A DNA stretch of 58,956 nucleotides, taken from positions 1 to 58,956 of the forward strand of contig JAHECO010000021.1 of assembly GCA_024641705.1 (NCBI GenBank), in the 5' to 3' direction. The notes below the pieces were generated by a model. That model worked only from the letters and a program-made list of their open reading frames with translations, had not been told where the DNA came from and made no database searches. The stretch comes from Candidatus Kryptoniota bacterium. GTDB lineage: Bacteria; Bacteroidota; Ignavibacteria; Kryptoniales; JAKASW01. Positions 34,455 through 43,778 of the stretch are shown piece by piece; within the stretch, counting starts at the first letter, position 1; each line of letters begins with the position of its first letter. Both the position numbers and the translations under genes were made by a program.

Positions 34455-34982
34455 CTACTTCCCGGAGTCCGGGACGAATATCAGCGCCGCAGAATTCATG
34501 CAGTACCTTTTTCCTGTCGGCTGCGGACCGTCGTCGAAGACATGGCCGAGATGATTGCCCGCCCTGTCGAGTACCTCAATTCGCGGCTCGCCCGGGAGGC
34601 TGCAGTCCCAGCGAAGGACTACCGCGTTGGGGCTTATCGGTGCCCAGAAGCTCGGCCAGCCTGTGCCGGAATCGTATTTCTGTTTTGAGCTGAAGACCGG
34701 CTGGTGAGTTGCGGCGCTGTAGTATGTGCCCGATTTGAACTCATGATCCAGCTTGCCGCTGAACGGCGCTTCCGTGCCGGCCTCGCGCATGATGTAGTAC
34801 TGGTACGGCGTCAGGAGTCTCTTCCACTGCGGGCCAGTCTTGAACTCACTCGTGTCGAACGTGCCGGAAATGATCTTCCCGTTCGACGGGACGGGACCGG
34901 GCTTCTCGCCGGTTCCCTTGCTCAGCACCGCGCCGACTCCGCCGACTGCAACAGCTAGTAGTATGATCCAGATGGTTTTCAT
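34455..34982 (-). CDS. msrB: Membrane-anchored methionine-R-sulfoxide reductase MsrB
   Basis: A 175-residue MsrB with an N-terminal membrane anchor or signal sequence ('IWIILLAVAVGGVGAVLS'), so acting in the periplasm. Catalytic Cys is in 'GKRYCMNSAALIF' (C161); 'DSGTGWPSFW' and 'HLGHVFDDGP' are conserved. The usual two CxxC zinc pairs are absent ('TYYSAATHQPVFSS' replaces the first), so this is the zinc-free form. It lies downstream of the DipZ-like reductase, a likely electron donor. Confidence 0.93.
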   Translation of the reverse strand: MKTIWIILLAVAVGGVGAVLSKGTGEKPGPVPSNGKIISGTFDTSEFKTGPQWKRLLTPYQYYIMREAGTEAPFSGKLDHEFKSGTYYSAATHQPVFSSKQKYDSGTGWPSFWAPISPNAVVLRWDCSLPGEPRIEVLDRAGNHLGHVFDDGPQPTGKRYCMNSAALIFVPDSGK

Positions 34983-35008
34983 TCACTCAATTCCCTATAT
35001 GTCTATAT

Positions 35009-35152
35009 TCTCTCATTTCTCTGCGTCTCTCTGTGCCCCCTTTATGTTTCTCTGTGTCGGTGCTCTATCTGTTACACAGAGTTCCACACCTGTGTGCCGG
35101 AGCACTTCGGTGCGCAGGCACAGAGAAGCACAGAGTGACACGGAGACGAAGA
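35009..35152. repeat. Hairpin element family C between msrB and the DipZ-like gene
   Basis: The left array 35009-35059 (CTCTGCGTCTCTCTGTG, TTTCTCTGTGTC) faces an inverted array 35117-35152 (CACAGAGAAGCACAGAG, ACACGGAGACG). Inside the loop is a perfect GCAC-TTCG-GTGC hairpin (35102-35113). A further sequence family with the same inverted-arm layout; it fills most of the 212-bp gap. Confidence 0.65.
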
Positions 35153-35194
35153 CGTGCACTCATACGCAGGAGCGTGCACTGTATCGAGAATTCT

Positions 35195-36928
35195 TCATCC
35201 GAATGTGAAGGCGAACGCTTCGACGCCGGGATTCTCGAACTCCAATCTCAAGATGTGGCTTCCAGCCTTGCCGTGCAGGTCTACCAGGGCATAGAGTCTC
35301 GCGGAGTCTATCGTGATCACGCCGTCCTTCACATCCGAGCCGGTGGTCGAGCTGTCGGCGGGCTTCCCGTCGACGAATACTCTTACCTTCGCGCCCACCC
35401 CCGCACTCCCGGGCCGCAGCACGAGAAAGACTTTGTCGGCCGAGAAGTGGTAACTCAGCACAGCCCCTTCGCCCGATACCGCCTCGTGCTGTCTTATGTC
35501 CCATTCACCTCCCAGGCTGAAGGAGTTTACCTGCGGTTTTCGGGCAAGGACGAATTCCCGCTTCCCCGTCGACAGGGTCCCGGACGGGTAGTAATACTCC
35601 ATCCTGTACGCGCCGAGATACGTCTCAGGCGATTGCATTCCTTCCGGCGTCTGATCGGGGATGCTTGCCAGAGGAGAACTCACGCTCTGGCCCGCCTGTC
35701 TCAATAAATCCTGAATCGCCAATTCCATCTTGTCATACTCGCCTTCGCCGAAGTGCGTCCTGCGCACGACGCCGTTCGCGTCGATCAGGTATTCAGCCGG
35801 CCAGTACTCGTTGTTGTAGTTGTCCCAGGTCGCATAGTCGTTGTCCTGCGCGACCGGGTAATGGATATGGTACATCTTCATAGCGTCGAGAACGTTGTCG
35901 GTATTGTGCTCGAACTGGAATTCCGGCGTATGGACGCCGATGACGACGAATCCTTTGTCCCTGTATTTATCGTACCACTCGGTCACGTGCGGAAGCGTTC
36001 TGATGCAGTTGATGCAGGTATATGTCCAGAAATCTACGAGGACCACTTTGCCTCTCAAGCTTTTCATGGATATCGGGCCGTCCGTGTTGAGCCACTTCGT
36101 CACGCTGACGAAATCCGGAGCCCTGTAATCGGCATTAAACAGATTACTCTGGGGAGGATCCGTGTACTTAACGGGCCTCACTCCTTTGAGAAGGTTCAGC
36201 TGCTCGGTCACCGCACTGTCGCTCTCGAAACCGTTGAGGGTGAACTGCGGGAACGCGTTGAGAAGCCTCGTCTCGATATACCTGTCGTAGTTCGTGTATA
36301 TCGCAACGGCCGCGAGAATTATTATCACGCCGAATCCCTGCTGTATCTTTCCGAGATGCGCCGAAAGAAATCTGGTTCTCGTAATGACGCGCTGTCCACC
36401 GTACGCAAAAATGAAAAGAGGTATTCCCACACCTATAACGTAAGCGGCGGTCACGAGTACGACTGTGAAAGTAACCTTCCCTGTCGCGGCGAGCGTCGCG
36501 ATCGCTGCGAGGATCGGGCCGGCACACGGCGACCAGACGATGCCGAGCGAAAGCCCCGTCAGGAAACCGGCGCCGAATCCGCTCCCCTGCTTTGACCTCT
36601 GTCCGAAGTAGCTGCTGAGCCTGCTGATGAAACCTTCCACCGCCCTCGACAAGGAAGGAACAACCATCGTCAAGCCGAGGAAACCGATGACGAACACTGC
36701 GACGACGCGGAGCGAATTCGGATCGAAATGGAATATCTTCACGAGATATGAGATTGCGAGCGTGAAGAATCCGAAACTCAGCATGATGCCCAGCGTGATG
36801 CCGAGCGGTCTCTTATGTCCCTTGCTCGCGACCGATGACGAGAGTATTATCGGCAGAATCGGCCAGATGCAAGGGGCGAGGATCGTCACCAATCCGGCCA
36901 GGAAAGCGAATCCAATCAGTACTATCAT
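35195..36928 (-). CDS. DipZ-like thiol reductase (CcdA + thioredoxin + C-terminal beta domain)
   Basis: A 577-residue three-part protein. Residues 1 to ~225 are a CcdA/DsbD-type membrane domain with paired cysteines in 'LVTILAPCIWPILPIILSSS' and 'GIVWSPCAGPILAAI'. Then follows a thioredoxin domain with 'DFWTYTCINCIRTLPHV' (CINC at about 306-309), and a C-terminal beta-sandwich like that of Mycobacterium DipZ. It should move electrons from cytoplasmic thioredoxin to periplasmic partners; MsrB directly downstream is an obvious candidate. ATG 36928 with AGGAG. Confidence 0.92.
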   Translation of the reverse strand: MIVLIGFAFLAGLVTILAPCIWPILPIILSSSVASKGHKRPLGITLGIMLSFGFFTLAISYLVKIFHFDPNSLRVVAVFVIGFLGLTMVVPSLSRAVEGFISRLSSYFGQRSKQGSGFGAGFLTGLSLGIVWSPCAGPILAAIATLAATGKVTFTVVLVTAAYVIGVGIPLFIFAYGGQRVITRTRFLSAHLGKIQQGFGVIIILAAVAIYTNYDRYIETRLLNAFPQFTLNGFESDSAVTEQLNLLKGVRPVKYTDPPQSNLFNADYRAPDFVSVTKWLNTDGPISMKSLRGKVVLVDFWTYTCINCIRTLPHVTEWYDKYRDKGFVVIGVHTPEFQFEHNTDNVLDAMKMYHIHYPVAQDNDYATWDNYNNEYWPAEYLIDANGVVRRTHFGEGEYDKMELAIQDLLRQAGQSVSSPLASIPDQTPEGMQSPETYLGAYRMEYYYPSGTLSTGKREFVLARKPQVNSFSLGGEWDIRQHEAVSGEGAVLSYHFSADKVFLVLRPGSAGVGAKVRVFVDGKPADSSTTGSDVKDGVITIDSARLYALVDLHGKAGSHILRLEFENPGVEAFAFTFG

Positions 36929-37304
36929 GACACTCCTATCTATTTGTAAACTCAGATCAACTGTGAAAGTTCCGCCCGCTATGCGCGCCGCGGGCCTTCA
37001 GATGATCTGTCGTGGAAAAGCCCGAAACCTTACATGACGGGACACGCTCTTTCGCCCCGCGGCCGAACCGCCGTTTGCGGGCTGGACGGGGCGGTTTGAG
37101 ATATGGCCGCGCCGGGCGGGCCGGGGCCCGATACTAGTTTCATTCTGCGCGGAAAAAGTCTTACTTTATGCCCAAGGGCATGCGTTTCAGGTGGCTGTTT
37201 GTGACCTCCCCCCTCATCCGAGGCGGGTGCAGATCGTGGTAACATCGCACGCCCCGCGAGAAGTATTCCGGATTGTTTCGTCAACTATCAAGGAGGTTTG
37301 TGGC
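36929..37304. other. Divergent promoter region between DipZ-like and M16 genes
   Basis: A 376-bp GC-rich gap with no supported gene, placed between divergent transcripts. It ends with a strong ribosome binding site AAGGAGG (37290-37296) for the M16 gene. I see no confident -10/-35 pair. Confidence 0.5.
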
Positions 37305-40067
37305 ATGCGCAACCCAAGGGTATTCATCTCAATACTGATCTGTCTCTTCGCGATACCTGCGCTCTCCATCGCACAGAAGTCATCGGGAGCCGGGACGAGC
37401 GGAGACATTGATGTCCCATATCAGAAATACGTCCTGGATAACGGTCTGACGCTGATCGTACACGAGGACCACAAAGTCCCGATCGTAGCCGTCAACGTCT
37501 GGTACCACGTCGGCTCGAAGAACGAGAAGGCCGGAAAGACCGGCTTCGCGCACTTGTTCGAGCACCTAATGTTCAACGGAAGCGAGAACTTCAACGACGA
37601 TTACTTCCAGGCGCTCGAACGCGTAGGCGCGACAGACCTGAACGGGACGACGAGCGAGGACCGCACGAACTATTTCCAGAACGTCCCGACCTCCGCAGTC
37701 GACCTTGCACTCTGGATGGAGTCGGACCGCATGGGACACCTGCTCGGCGCCATCACGCAGGGCAAGCTGGACGAGCAGCGGGGGGTCGTACAGAATGAGA
37801 AGCGGCAGTATGAGAACCAGCCGTACGCGGTCGCAGAAGAGCTTACCATCAAGAGCACTTACCCGGCCGGGCATCCGTACTCCTGGTCCGTCATCGGATC
37901 GATGGAGGATCTTAACGCGGCGTCGCTCGACGACGTAAAGGAATGGTTCAGGTCATACTACGGCCCTGCCAACGCGGTACTCGTCATCGCGGGCGACATA
38001 GATGCCCCGACGGCGCTGGAGAAGGCAAAGAAATTTTTCGGCGATATCCCGTCCGGACCGCCCGTCGCGAGACAGGACGTCTGGGTTGCCAAGAGAACCG
38101 GGACCCAGCGCCAGGAGGTCCAGGACCGCGTCCCCCAGGCCAGAGTGTACATGGTCTGGAACGTGCCGCAGTGGGGGAGTGCGGAGGCTGATTACCTGAA
38201 CCTCGTCGGGAAGGTACTGACGTCAGGAAAGACATCCCGACTGTACAAGCGACTGGTCTACGACGACCAGATCGCAACGGATGTCTCCGTTTATCTCGAC
38301 GCTCGCGAGATCGGAAGCCAGTTCGACATAATTGCCACAGCCAAGCCTGGAGGTGACATAAGGAAAGTTGAGGCGGCGATCAACGAAGAGCTGGCCAGGT
38401 TCCTGAAGAGCGGCCCGACACAGAATGAGCTTAAGCGTGTGAAGACCGAATACATCGCCGGGTTCATCCGCGGCATCGAACGCATCGGCGGGTTCGGCGG
38501 GAAGTCGGATATCCTCGCGCAGAACCAGGTTTACGCCGGCGACCCTGACCACTACAAGACCACGCTCGCCCGGATCGATAACGCGACCGCCGACGATCTC
38601 CTGACGACCGCCAAAGCCTGGCTGTCGGACGGCGCGTATGTCCTGGACGTCACTCCTTTCCCGCAGTATTCATCGGCACCGTCCGATTCCACCGTGCGCA
38701 AGACGATGCCGCAGGTGGGTGAGCCCCCTACGGCGAAATTCCCGGCGCTGCAGCGTGCCACGCTGAAAAACGGTTTGAAGGTCGTACTGGCGGAAAGACC
38801 ATCGATCCCGGTGGTCTCACTCAATCTGCAGTTCGATGCCGGCTACGCGTCCGACCAGTTCGCAGCCCCGGGGACGGCGTACCTCGCCATGAACATGCTT
38901 GACGAAGGAACCACCTCGAGAGACGCACTTGCCATCAGCGACGAGCTTGCCATGCTCGGTGCGAACCTGAGCACCGGCTCGAACCTGGACGCGTCGTACG
39001 TGTCGATGTCGGCGCTCAAGGCGAATCTGGATGCTTCGCTGGAGCTCTTCGGTGACATCGTCATGAACCCCTCGTTTCCTGAAGCGGAGCTGAAGCGGTT
39101 GCAGGCACAGACGATCGCGAGAATCCAGCGCGAGAAATCTCAACCCATACTGATGGCTCTGCGGATACTTCCCCGCTTGGTTTACGGACGCAATCATCCG
39201 TATGGCAATTCCTTCACGGGCACCGGCACGGAGGAGTCGGTCGGCAAGATGACCCGCGACGACATGATGAAGTTCTACCGGAGCTGGCTCAAGCCTAACA
39301 ACGCAACTTTGATCGTCGTCGGGGCCACGACAATGGCCGAGATCAAGCCGAAGCTGGAGAAACTGTTCGCGGATTGGAAGGCAGGCGACGTTCCCCGGAT
39401 CGACGTGGCGAAGGTCGAGCTTCCCGCCAAACCGGTCGTTTACGTCATGGACAAGCCGGGTGCGCAGCAGTCCGTGATCTTCGCGTGCGAGGTTGCTCCC
39501 CCCACGAACAACCCCGACGAGGTCGCGATCGAAGCGATGAACACCGTTCTCGGGTCGGCATTTACTTCACGAATCAACATGAATTTGAGAGAGGACAAAC
39601 ACTGGTCCTACGGCGCCGGCTCATTCCTCCCGGACGCACGGGGTCAGCGGCCGTTCATAGCATACGGACCGGTGCAGTCGGACAAGACCAAAGAAGCCAT
39701 GGCCGAGATGAGGAAAGAGCTTGGCGACATCCTCAGCAGTCGTCCACCGACGGCAGAGGAGCTCGCGAAAGTGAAGAACAACCTGACCCTGGAGCTGCCG
39801 GGGTCGTGGGAGACGATGAGTGCGGTAAGCAGGTCGATATCCTCCCTCATCACGTATGGACTCGCCGATGACTATTACGAGACTTATCCGGCGAAGGTGC
39901 GGGCACTCACGCTGGCGGAAGTGTCCAATGGCGCAGGAGAAGTCGTTCATCCCGACAACCTGATCTGGGTCATCGTCGGCGATCGCAGCAAGATACAGTC
40001 GGGTGTCGACGAACTCAAATACGGAGAGATGCACTTCATCGACACCGACGGAAACATTGTCGAGTAG
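37305..40067 (+). CDS. Exported M16-family zinc peptidase (two-unit)
   Basis: A 920-residue peptidase with signal peptide ('ISILICLFAIPALSIA'). The first M16 unit has the inverse zinc motif HLFEH in 'GFAHLFEHLMFNGSENF', with downstream Glu in 'EQRGVVQNEKRQYEN'. The second unit (from about 500: 'RATLKNGLKVVLAERPSIPVVSL') lacks HxxEH (it reads 'AMNMLDEGTT'), as usual for the inactive partner half. Likely a periplasmic degrader of short peptides. ATG 37305 lies 8 nt after AAGGAGG; the open frame starting at 37191 is an extension. Confidence 0.93.
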   Translation: MRNPRVFISILICLFAIPALSIAQKSSGAGTSGDIDVPYQKYVLDNGLTLIVHEDHKVPIVAVNVWYHVGSKNEKAGKTGFAHLFEHLMFNGSENFNDDYFQALERVGATDLNGTTSEDRTNYFQNVPTSAVDLALWMESDRMGHLLGAITQGKLDEQRGVVQNEKRQYENQPYAVAEELTIKSTYPAGHPYSWSVIGSMEDLNAASLDDVKEWFRSYYGPANAVLVIAGDIDAPTALEKAKKFFGDIPSGPPVARQDVWVAKRTGTQRQEVQDRVPQARVYMVWNVPQWGSAEADYLNLVGKVLTSGKTSRLYKRLVYDDQIATDVSVYLDAREIGSQFDIIATAKPGGDIRKVEAAINEELARFLKSGPTQNELKRVKTEYIAGFIRGIERIGGFGGKSDILAQNQVYAGDPDHYKTTLARIDNATADDLLTTAKAWLSDGAYVLDVTPFPQYSSAPSDSTVRKTMPQVGEPPTAKFPALQRATLKNGLKVVLAERPSIPVVSLNLQFDAGYASDQFAAPGTAYLAMNMLDEGTTSRDALAISDELAMLGANLSTGSNLDASYVSMSALKANLDASLELFGDIVMNPSFPEAELKRLQAQTIARIQREKSQPILMALRILPRLVYGRNHPYGNSFTGTGTEESVGKMTRDDMMKFYRSWLKPNNATLIVVGATTMAEIKPKLEKLFADWKAGDVPRIDVAKVELPAKPVVYVMDKPGAQQSVIFACEVAPPTNNPDEVAIEAMNTVLGSAFTSRINMNLREDKHWSYGAGSFLPDARGQRPFIAYGPVQSDKTKEAMAEMRKELGDILSSRPPTAEELAKVKNNLTLELPGSWETMSAVSRSISSLITYGLADDYYETYPAKVRALTLAEVSNGAGEVVHPDNLIWVIVGDRSKIQSGVDELKYGEMHFIDTDGNIVE

Positions 40068-40146
40068 CCACTGGCTGCCTCGAAGTGATTATGACACCGG
40101 GGCACGACCAGTGCCCCGGGTGCTTCATCATAAGATCGGAGAAAAA

Positions 40147-40761
40147 GTGAGAACTTTCGTATTCATATTCGTATCGCTCCTCATTTCCGCGCAGACGTTT
40201 GCGCAGGAGGAGACATTGATCAGCGGCCCCGTTGAGAACGGCGGGTACGGCGGGCCGGTTGTGAAATTCTCAACAGTCAGCGACAAGTTCGCGGTGCTCG
40301 TGGGAGGTTACGGCGGGTGGTTGATCAACCACTCGTTCATGATAGGCGGCGGAGGCTACGGCCTCGTCAACAGTATACACGCATCGAGAGCCGCGCAGAC
40401 TTACTACGGCACGGGAGATAACCTGAGAGTGCAGTTCGGATACGGCGGACTCGTGCTGGAATACATCGGCATACCTAACAACCTCATCCATTTTTCGGTG
40501 TCGGCACTCATCGGTGCAGGCGGCGTCAATTACAATTACCTGTACGATGTGTACCTCCCCTACTTCGAGAACACACAGCATAATTCTTCATGTTTCGTGC
40601 TTGAGCCGACCGCCGGAGTGGAGCTCAACGTCACACCATTCTTCCGGATGAACGCGGGTGTGGGCTACAGGCTGGTGAGGGGGACGGACCTGCCGGGTAT
40701 TACCGACGCGGATCTATCGAATGTTTCCGGGCACATTACATTCAAGTTCGGGAAGTTCTAG
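40147..40761 (+). CDS. Small outer-membrane beta-barrel-like protein
   Basis: A 204-residue exported protein of unknown function. GTG 40147 after CGGAG gives a signal peptide ('FVFIFVSLLISAQTFAQ'), and the rest alternates Gly/aromatic beta-strands ('GGYGGPVVKFSTVSDKFAVLVGGYGGW') ending in 'SGHITFKFGKF', a C-terminal Phe as in outer-membrane barrels. It lies 79 bp after the M16 gene, probably co-transcribed, and its stop overlaps by 4 bp the stop of the convergent dioxygenase gene. Confidence 0.75.
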   Translation: MRTFVFIFVSLLISAQTFAQEETLISGPVENGGYGGPVVKFSTVSDKFAVLVGGYGGWLINHSFMIGGGGYGLVNSIHASRAAQTYYGTGDNLRVQFGYGGLVLEYIGIPNNLIHFSVSALIGAGGVNYNYLYDVYLPYFENTQHNSSCFVLEPTAGVELNVTPFFRMNAGVGYRLVRGTDLPGITDADLSNVSGHITFKFGKF

Positions 40762-41630
40762 CGGGTTGCGCCGGAGCCCGACTCTTCCTCCATGGCGTCG
40801 AAGAGCGGGTCTATAAGCCCGGCCTCTGCGCTGAGCATCGTCGCGACGAGCGAAACGCCGTAGTACATGAACTCGTGTAGAATTGTTTTCCCGATGAAGC
40901 TCTGCATGTCTGAGGCACCCAAAGCTGTGTACAGCGGATTGAGTCTCCCTTCCGGCGCCGCCGAGTGAAAGAGAGAAGGAAAGTCTCTCTGAAGCCGGGC
41001 AATCTTGTCTGCATCGCCCGACGCAATTACCTCGATCAGCTTCTCGTCAGACTTCGCTCCCGGCTCGAACTTATCGCTACCGTAGTAACCGTATCTTATC
41101 AGGTCAAGCCTGTGGACCGGCGAACCCGTTCCAAAGACTGCGAACGTCCCGTCGACCTTTTCAGCGGCGGATTTTATCGCCTCTCCGAACCTGATATGCT
41201 CTTCCGGATCGGCAGAGGTCATAGATACCGGGACGACCCTGACTTTCTTTTCCGGGAACATGAAATACAAAGGAAGCCATGCTCCGTGGTCCAGCCCCCA
41301 CGCTTGTGAAGTCGTGACTTCGAGCCCTCTCTCACGCGAAGCGTGGACGATTTGTTCGGCAAGCGAGAGACTGTTCTTCACCTCATAGGAAAACCTGTAA
41401 AGTTCTTCCGGGAAGCCGTAGTAATCCTGAATGCAGGGAATGTCTTCCCGCGACTCGACTTCGAATCTGCCGTGTGTAAAGTAGTGCGGAGATGAGATGA
41501 TCACTGTATCGACTCCGCGCCCGGTCAGAATCCTCCCGAGTTTCTCATAGACATCATGAATCGCGGTTCTCTCGACCAGCGACGTCGGCGCACCATGGGA
41601 TATGTATGAAGTCAAAACGATTTTACCCAT
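40758..41630 (-). CDS. DODA/LigB-type extradiol dioxygenase family protein
   Basis: A 290-residue protein of the class III extradiol dioxygenase fold. Metal-ligand histidines are in 'LTSYISHGAPTSLV', 'IISSPHYFTHG', and 'AWGLDHGAWLPLYFMFP'. In this family the range extends from DOPA dioxygenases to related proteins with unknown substrates; the substrate here cannot be read. ATG 41630 has GGAG and overlaps the tail of the broken MBL gene by 8 bp. Confidence 0.85.
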   Translation of the reverse strand: MGKIVLTSYISHGAPTSLVERTAIHDVYEKLGRILTGRGVDTVIISSPHYFTHGRFEVESREDIPCIQDYYGFPEELYRFSYEVKNSLSLAEQIVHASRERGLEVTTSQAWGLDHGAWLPLYFMFPEKKVRVVPVSMTSADPEEHIRFGEAIKSAAEKVDGTFAVFGTGSPVHRLDLIRYGYYGSDKFEPGAKSDEKLIEVIASGDADKIARLQRDFPSLFHSAAPEGRLNPLYTALGASDMQSFIGKTILHEFMYYGVSLVATMLSAEAGLIDPLFDAMEEESGSGATR

Positions 41631-42035
41631 GTTTCTCCAGGAATCCTTTCAATTCGTTTCTTGCGTTTGATATGAGCCATCTCCCGCCGTGTCCTGCAAG
41701 TATGTATTCGAAATCATATTCCAGAAGCTTGCGTGCACTCACAAGCTGCAGTTCGTAGCTGTATGTCCACGAGAAATTTTCCGCGACCGGCTTTCCGCGG
41801 TCGGCCGTGATATGATCGCCGGTGAACATTACCTTGGTTTCCCCTTGCCTTCGATGAAGCTTAAGTTCTCATCGATGAATTCAGGTACGTCGACCATGAA
41901 AGTCGTTCCTTCTGAGACGATCAGGTACGAGATCCCGCCGAAGCTGTCGGGATTCGGTGGGAACGCGAAAATGCCGGGAAGCATCTCCTTCACCGGGACC
42001 GGTGATCTTTTCAAATCAAGCCTGGCTTGCGTCAT
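41623..42035 (-). pseudogene. MBL-fold hydrolase with internal deletion
   Basis: The first 68 codons (42035-41829: 'LPGIFAFPPNPDSFGGISYLIVSEGTTFMVDVPEF') are the N-terminus of a metallo-beta-lactamase-fold hydrolase. The next 68 codons in another frame (41829-41623: 'MFTGDHITADRGKP.. EYILAGHGGRWL') are its C-terminus. The middle with the HxHxDH motif is missing and the frames do not match at the junction near 41829, so a deletion of roughly 80-100 codons killed the gene. Confidence 0.75.
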
Positions 42036-42201
42036 ATCACAAGTCTCTCTTGATCGACGCGGTTCCGGGCACCGAAAAGATATTCCGGCACGTCATTGGA
42101 ATCATTCTTGCATTGAAGTATTGTTCGACCGTTTTACCAGTCTCAACAGCAAAGGCGGCCGGGCAGTTTCAGCGATTTGGATCCCCTGGCAGGACTGTCG
42201 C

Positions 42202-43584
42202 TTAAAACACCATCGTGAATATGGTCTGTTCACCCGGTTGCGAGGTCACGCTGATCAGCGCGTTGTGCAAATGGAGTATTTGGCGGGAGAGACTCAATCC
42301 GATCCCTGAGCCGTTGTCTTTTGTGGTGAAAAACGGGATGAATATCTTCCCCTGTATTTCCTTCGGAATGCCCGGCCCGTTGTCCTCCACCCGAATCGTT
42401 ACCTTCCCCTTCTCTTCGAGCCGTGCCGAGAGGCTTATCCTTCCACCCGGTTCCCCTTCCAGCGCCTGCACGGAGTTCATCACTAAGTTTAGAAGCACCT
42501 GCTCCAGCAAGCCCGGGTCGGCCGTCAGCTCGAGCGATTCAGGTTCCACTGCCGTCGTGAGCTCTATGCCGCCCTCGCTTATAGCCGACCTGACCAGCTG
42601 CTCGACGCGCGAGAAAAGCATCGCGATCGGGAAGATCACAAACTTAGGGTCGGGTACGTGAGTGAGGGTCCTGTAAGAATTGACGAAGCGAAGCAGCCCT
42701 TCGCTTCTCCCCTCGATTGTCCGAACCGCCGTTTGAACATCCTCGAGGACCGGCGGCAGCGGCTGTCCGTCTTCACGGGACTGCGTGTGCGTATCGGACA
42801 ACAGTTTGCTTGCCGTTGAAGCGAGCGACGCGATGGGTGCAATGGAGTTCACGATTTCGTGGGTGAGGACCCGTATCAGATTCTGCCACGCTTCCAGCTC
42901 GATCTCCTCCATTTCACCCCGCATGTCCTGCAATGACGCAAGGGTATAACTAATCCCCCGCATCCTGAATTGAGAGAGCTGCACGGCCAGCCGCACCGAG
43001 AGATTGTCGTTCTCTATGCGGACAAGGTTCTTGGTTTGCGGACTGTTGCTGCGCAGGATCTGGAAAAGATCGCTGCTTATAGCGGCAATCTCCTCCACAT
43101 TTTTGAGACGCGACACCCCGAGCAGCCGCTTGGCAGCCCTGTTCATGATATCTATCTCGCCGTCTCTCCTGAAAACCATGAGCCCAATAGTGAGCTGTTG
43201 CACGACGAACTGGAAGTATTGAAACTGACTTTCGCTTTCGGCTTTCATCTCTTCGAATCGCTGCGTTATTCTGTTGAGCGTCTTGTTCAGCTCATCGAAA
43301 GCCTTCCCCGTCCTGCCGACGCTGAAAGTCTGTGTGAAATCCTCCGCCTCGACCGCCTCCAGGAACCGGGCAAGATTCCGGCTCCTTCTTTCCATCCACC
43401 TGACCAATGCAAAGACCTGGTACAGCGCAAGAAGGCCCATGACCGCGGCCATCTCGTCCATCTTGGTGTGGAACAGCAGGTACGCAAACAACGAGATCGT
43501 GCAGGCCAGGAGAATTGCGCGCGCGACCGCGGCCATCCTGAAACGATCAAGGGTGATGAAACGGCCTTTCAGGTTACCAGGCAT
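42202..43584 (-). CDS. Membrane sensor histidine kinase
   Basis: A 460-residue kinase with two N-terminal membrane helices ('ARAILLACTISLFAYLLF', 'AAVMGLLALYQVFALVRW') and almost no periplasmic loop, a PAS-like domain (about 120-220, 'LTIGLMVFRRDGEIDIMNRAAKRLLG'), phosphoacceptor His in 'IRVLTHEIVNSIAPI', and HATPase motifs 'LLNLVMNSVQAL', 'VEDNGPGI', 'SGIGLSLSRQI'. NtrY-like layout. It is downstream of the NtrC-type regulator on the same strand and likely its partner. Sensing without a periplasmic domain suggests a membrane or cytoplasmic signal such as envelope stress. Confidence 0.9.
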   Translation of the reverse strand: MPGNLKGRFITLDRFRMAAVARAILLACTISLFAYLLFHTKMDEMAAVMGLLALYQVFALVRWMERRSRNLARFLEAVEAEDFTQTFSVGRTGKAFDELNKTLNRITQRFEEMKAESESQFQYFQFVVQQLTIGLMVFRRDGEIDIMNRAAKRLLGVSRLKNVEEIAAISSDLFQILRSNSPQTKNLVRIENDNLSVRLAVQLSQFRMRGISYTLASLQDMRGEMEEIELEAWQNLIRVLTHEIVNSIAPIASLASTASKLLSDTHTQSREDGQPLPPVLEDVQTAVRTIEGRSEGLLRFVNSYRTLTHVPDPKFVIFPIAMLFSRVEQLVRSAISEGGIELTTAVEPESLELTADPGLLEQVLLNLVMNSVQALEGEPGGRISLSARLEEKGKVTIRVEDNGPGIPKEIQGKIFIPFFTTKDNGSGIGLSLSRQILHLHNALISVTSQPGEQTIFTMVF

Positions 43585-43778
43585 GGTAATACCCTACGGC
43601 ACGATATAAGTCGCCGGCAACGAGTTGCCCATGTACGAGCAATGACTACTCGACGGCACGATTTGTCGCCTTGCGGCGCAGTTGAGGTTCAGATATGCGC
43701 CTTCCGGGCTCATGACCTTTTGTACAATCCCTGGTCCGGCTTCTGATTTTCGAGGCACTGTTACACCAACTATCCTTT

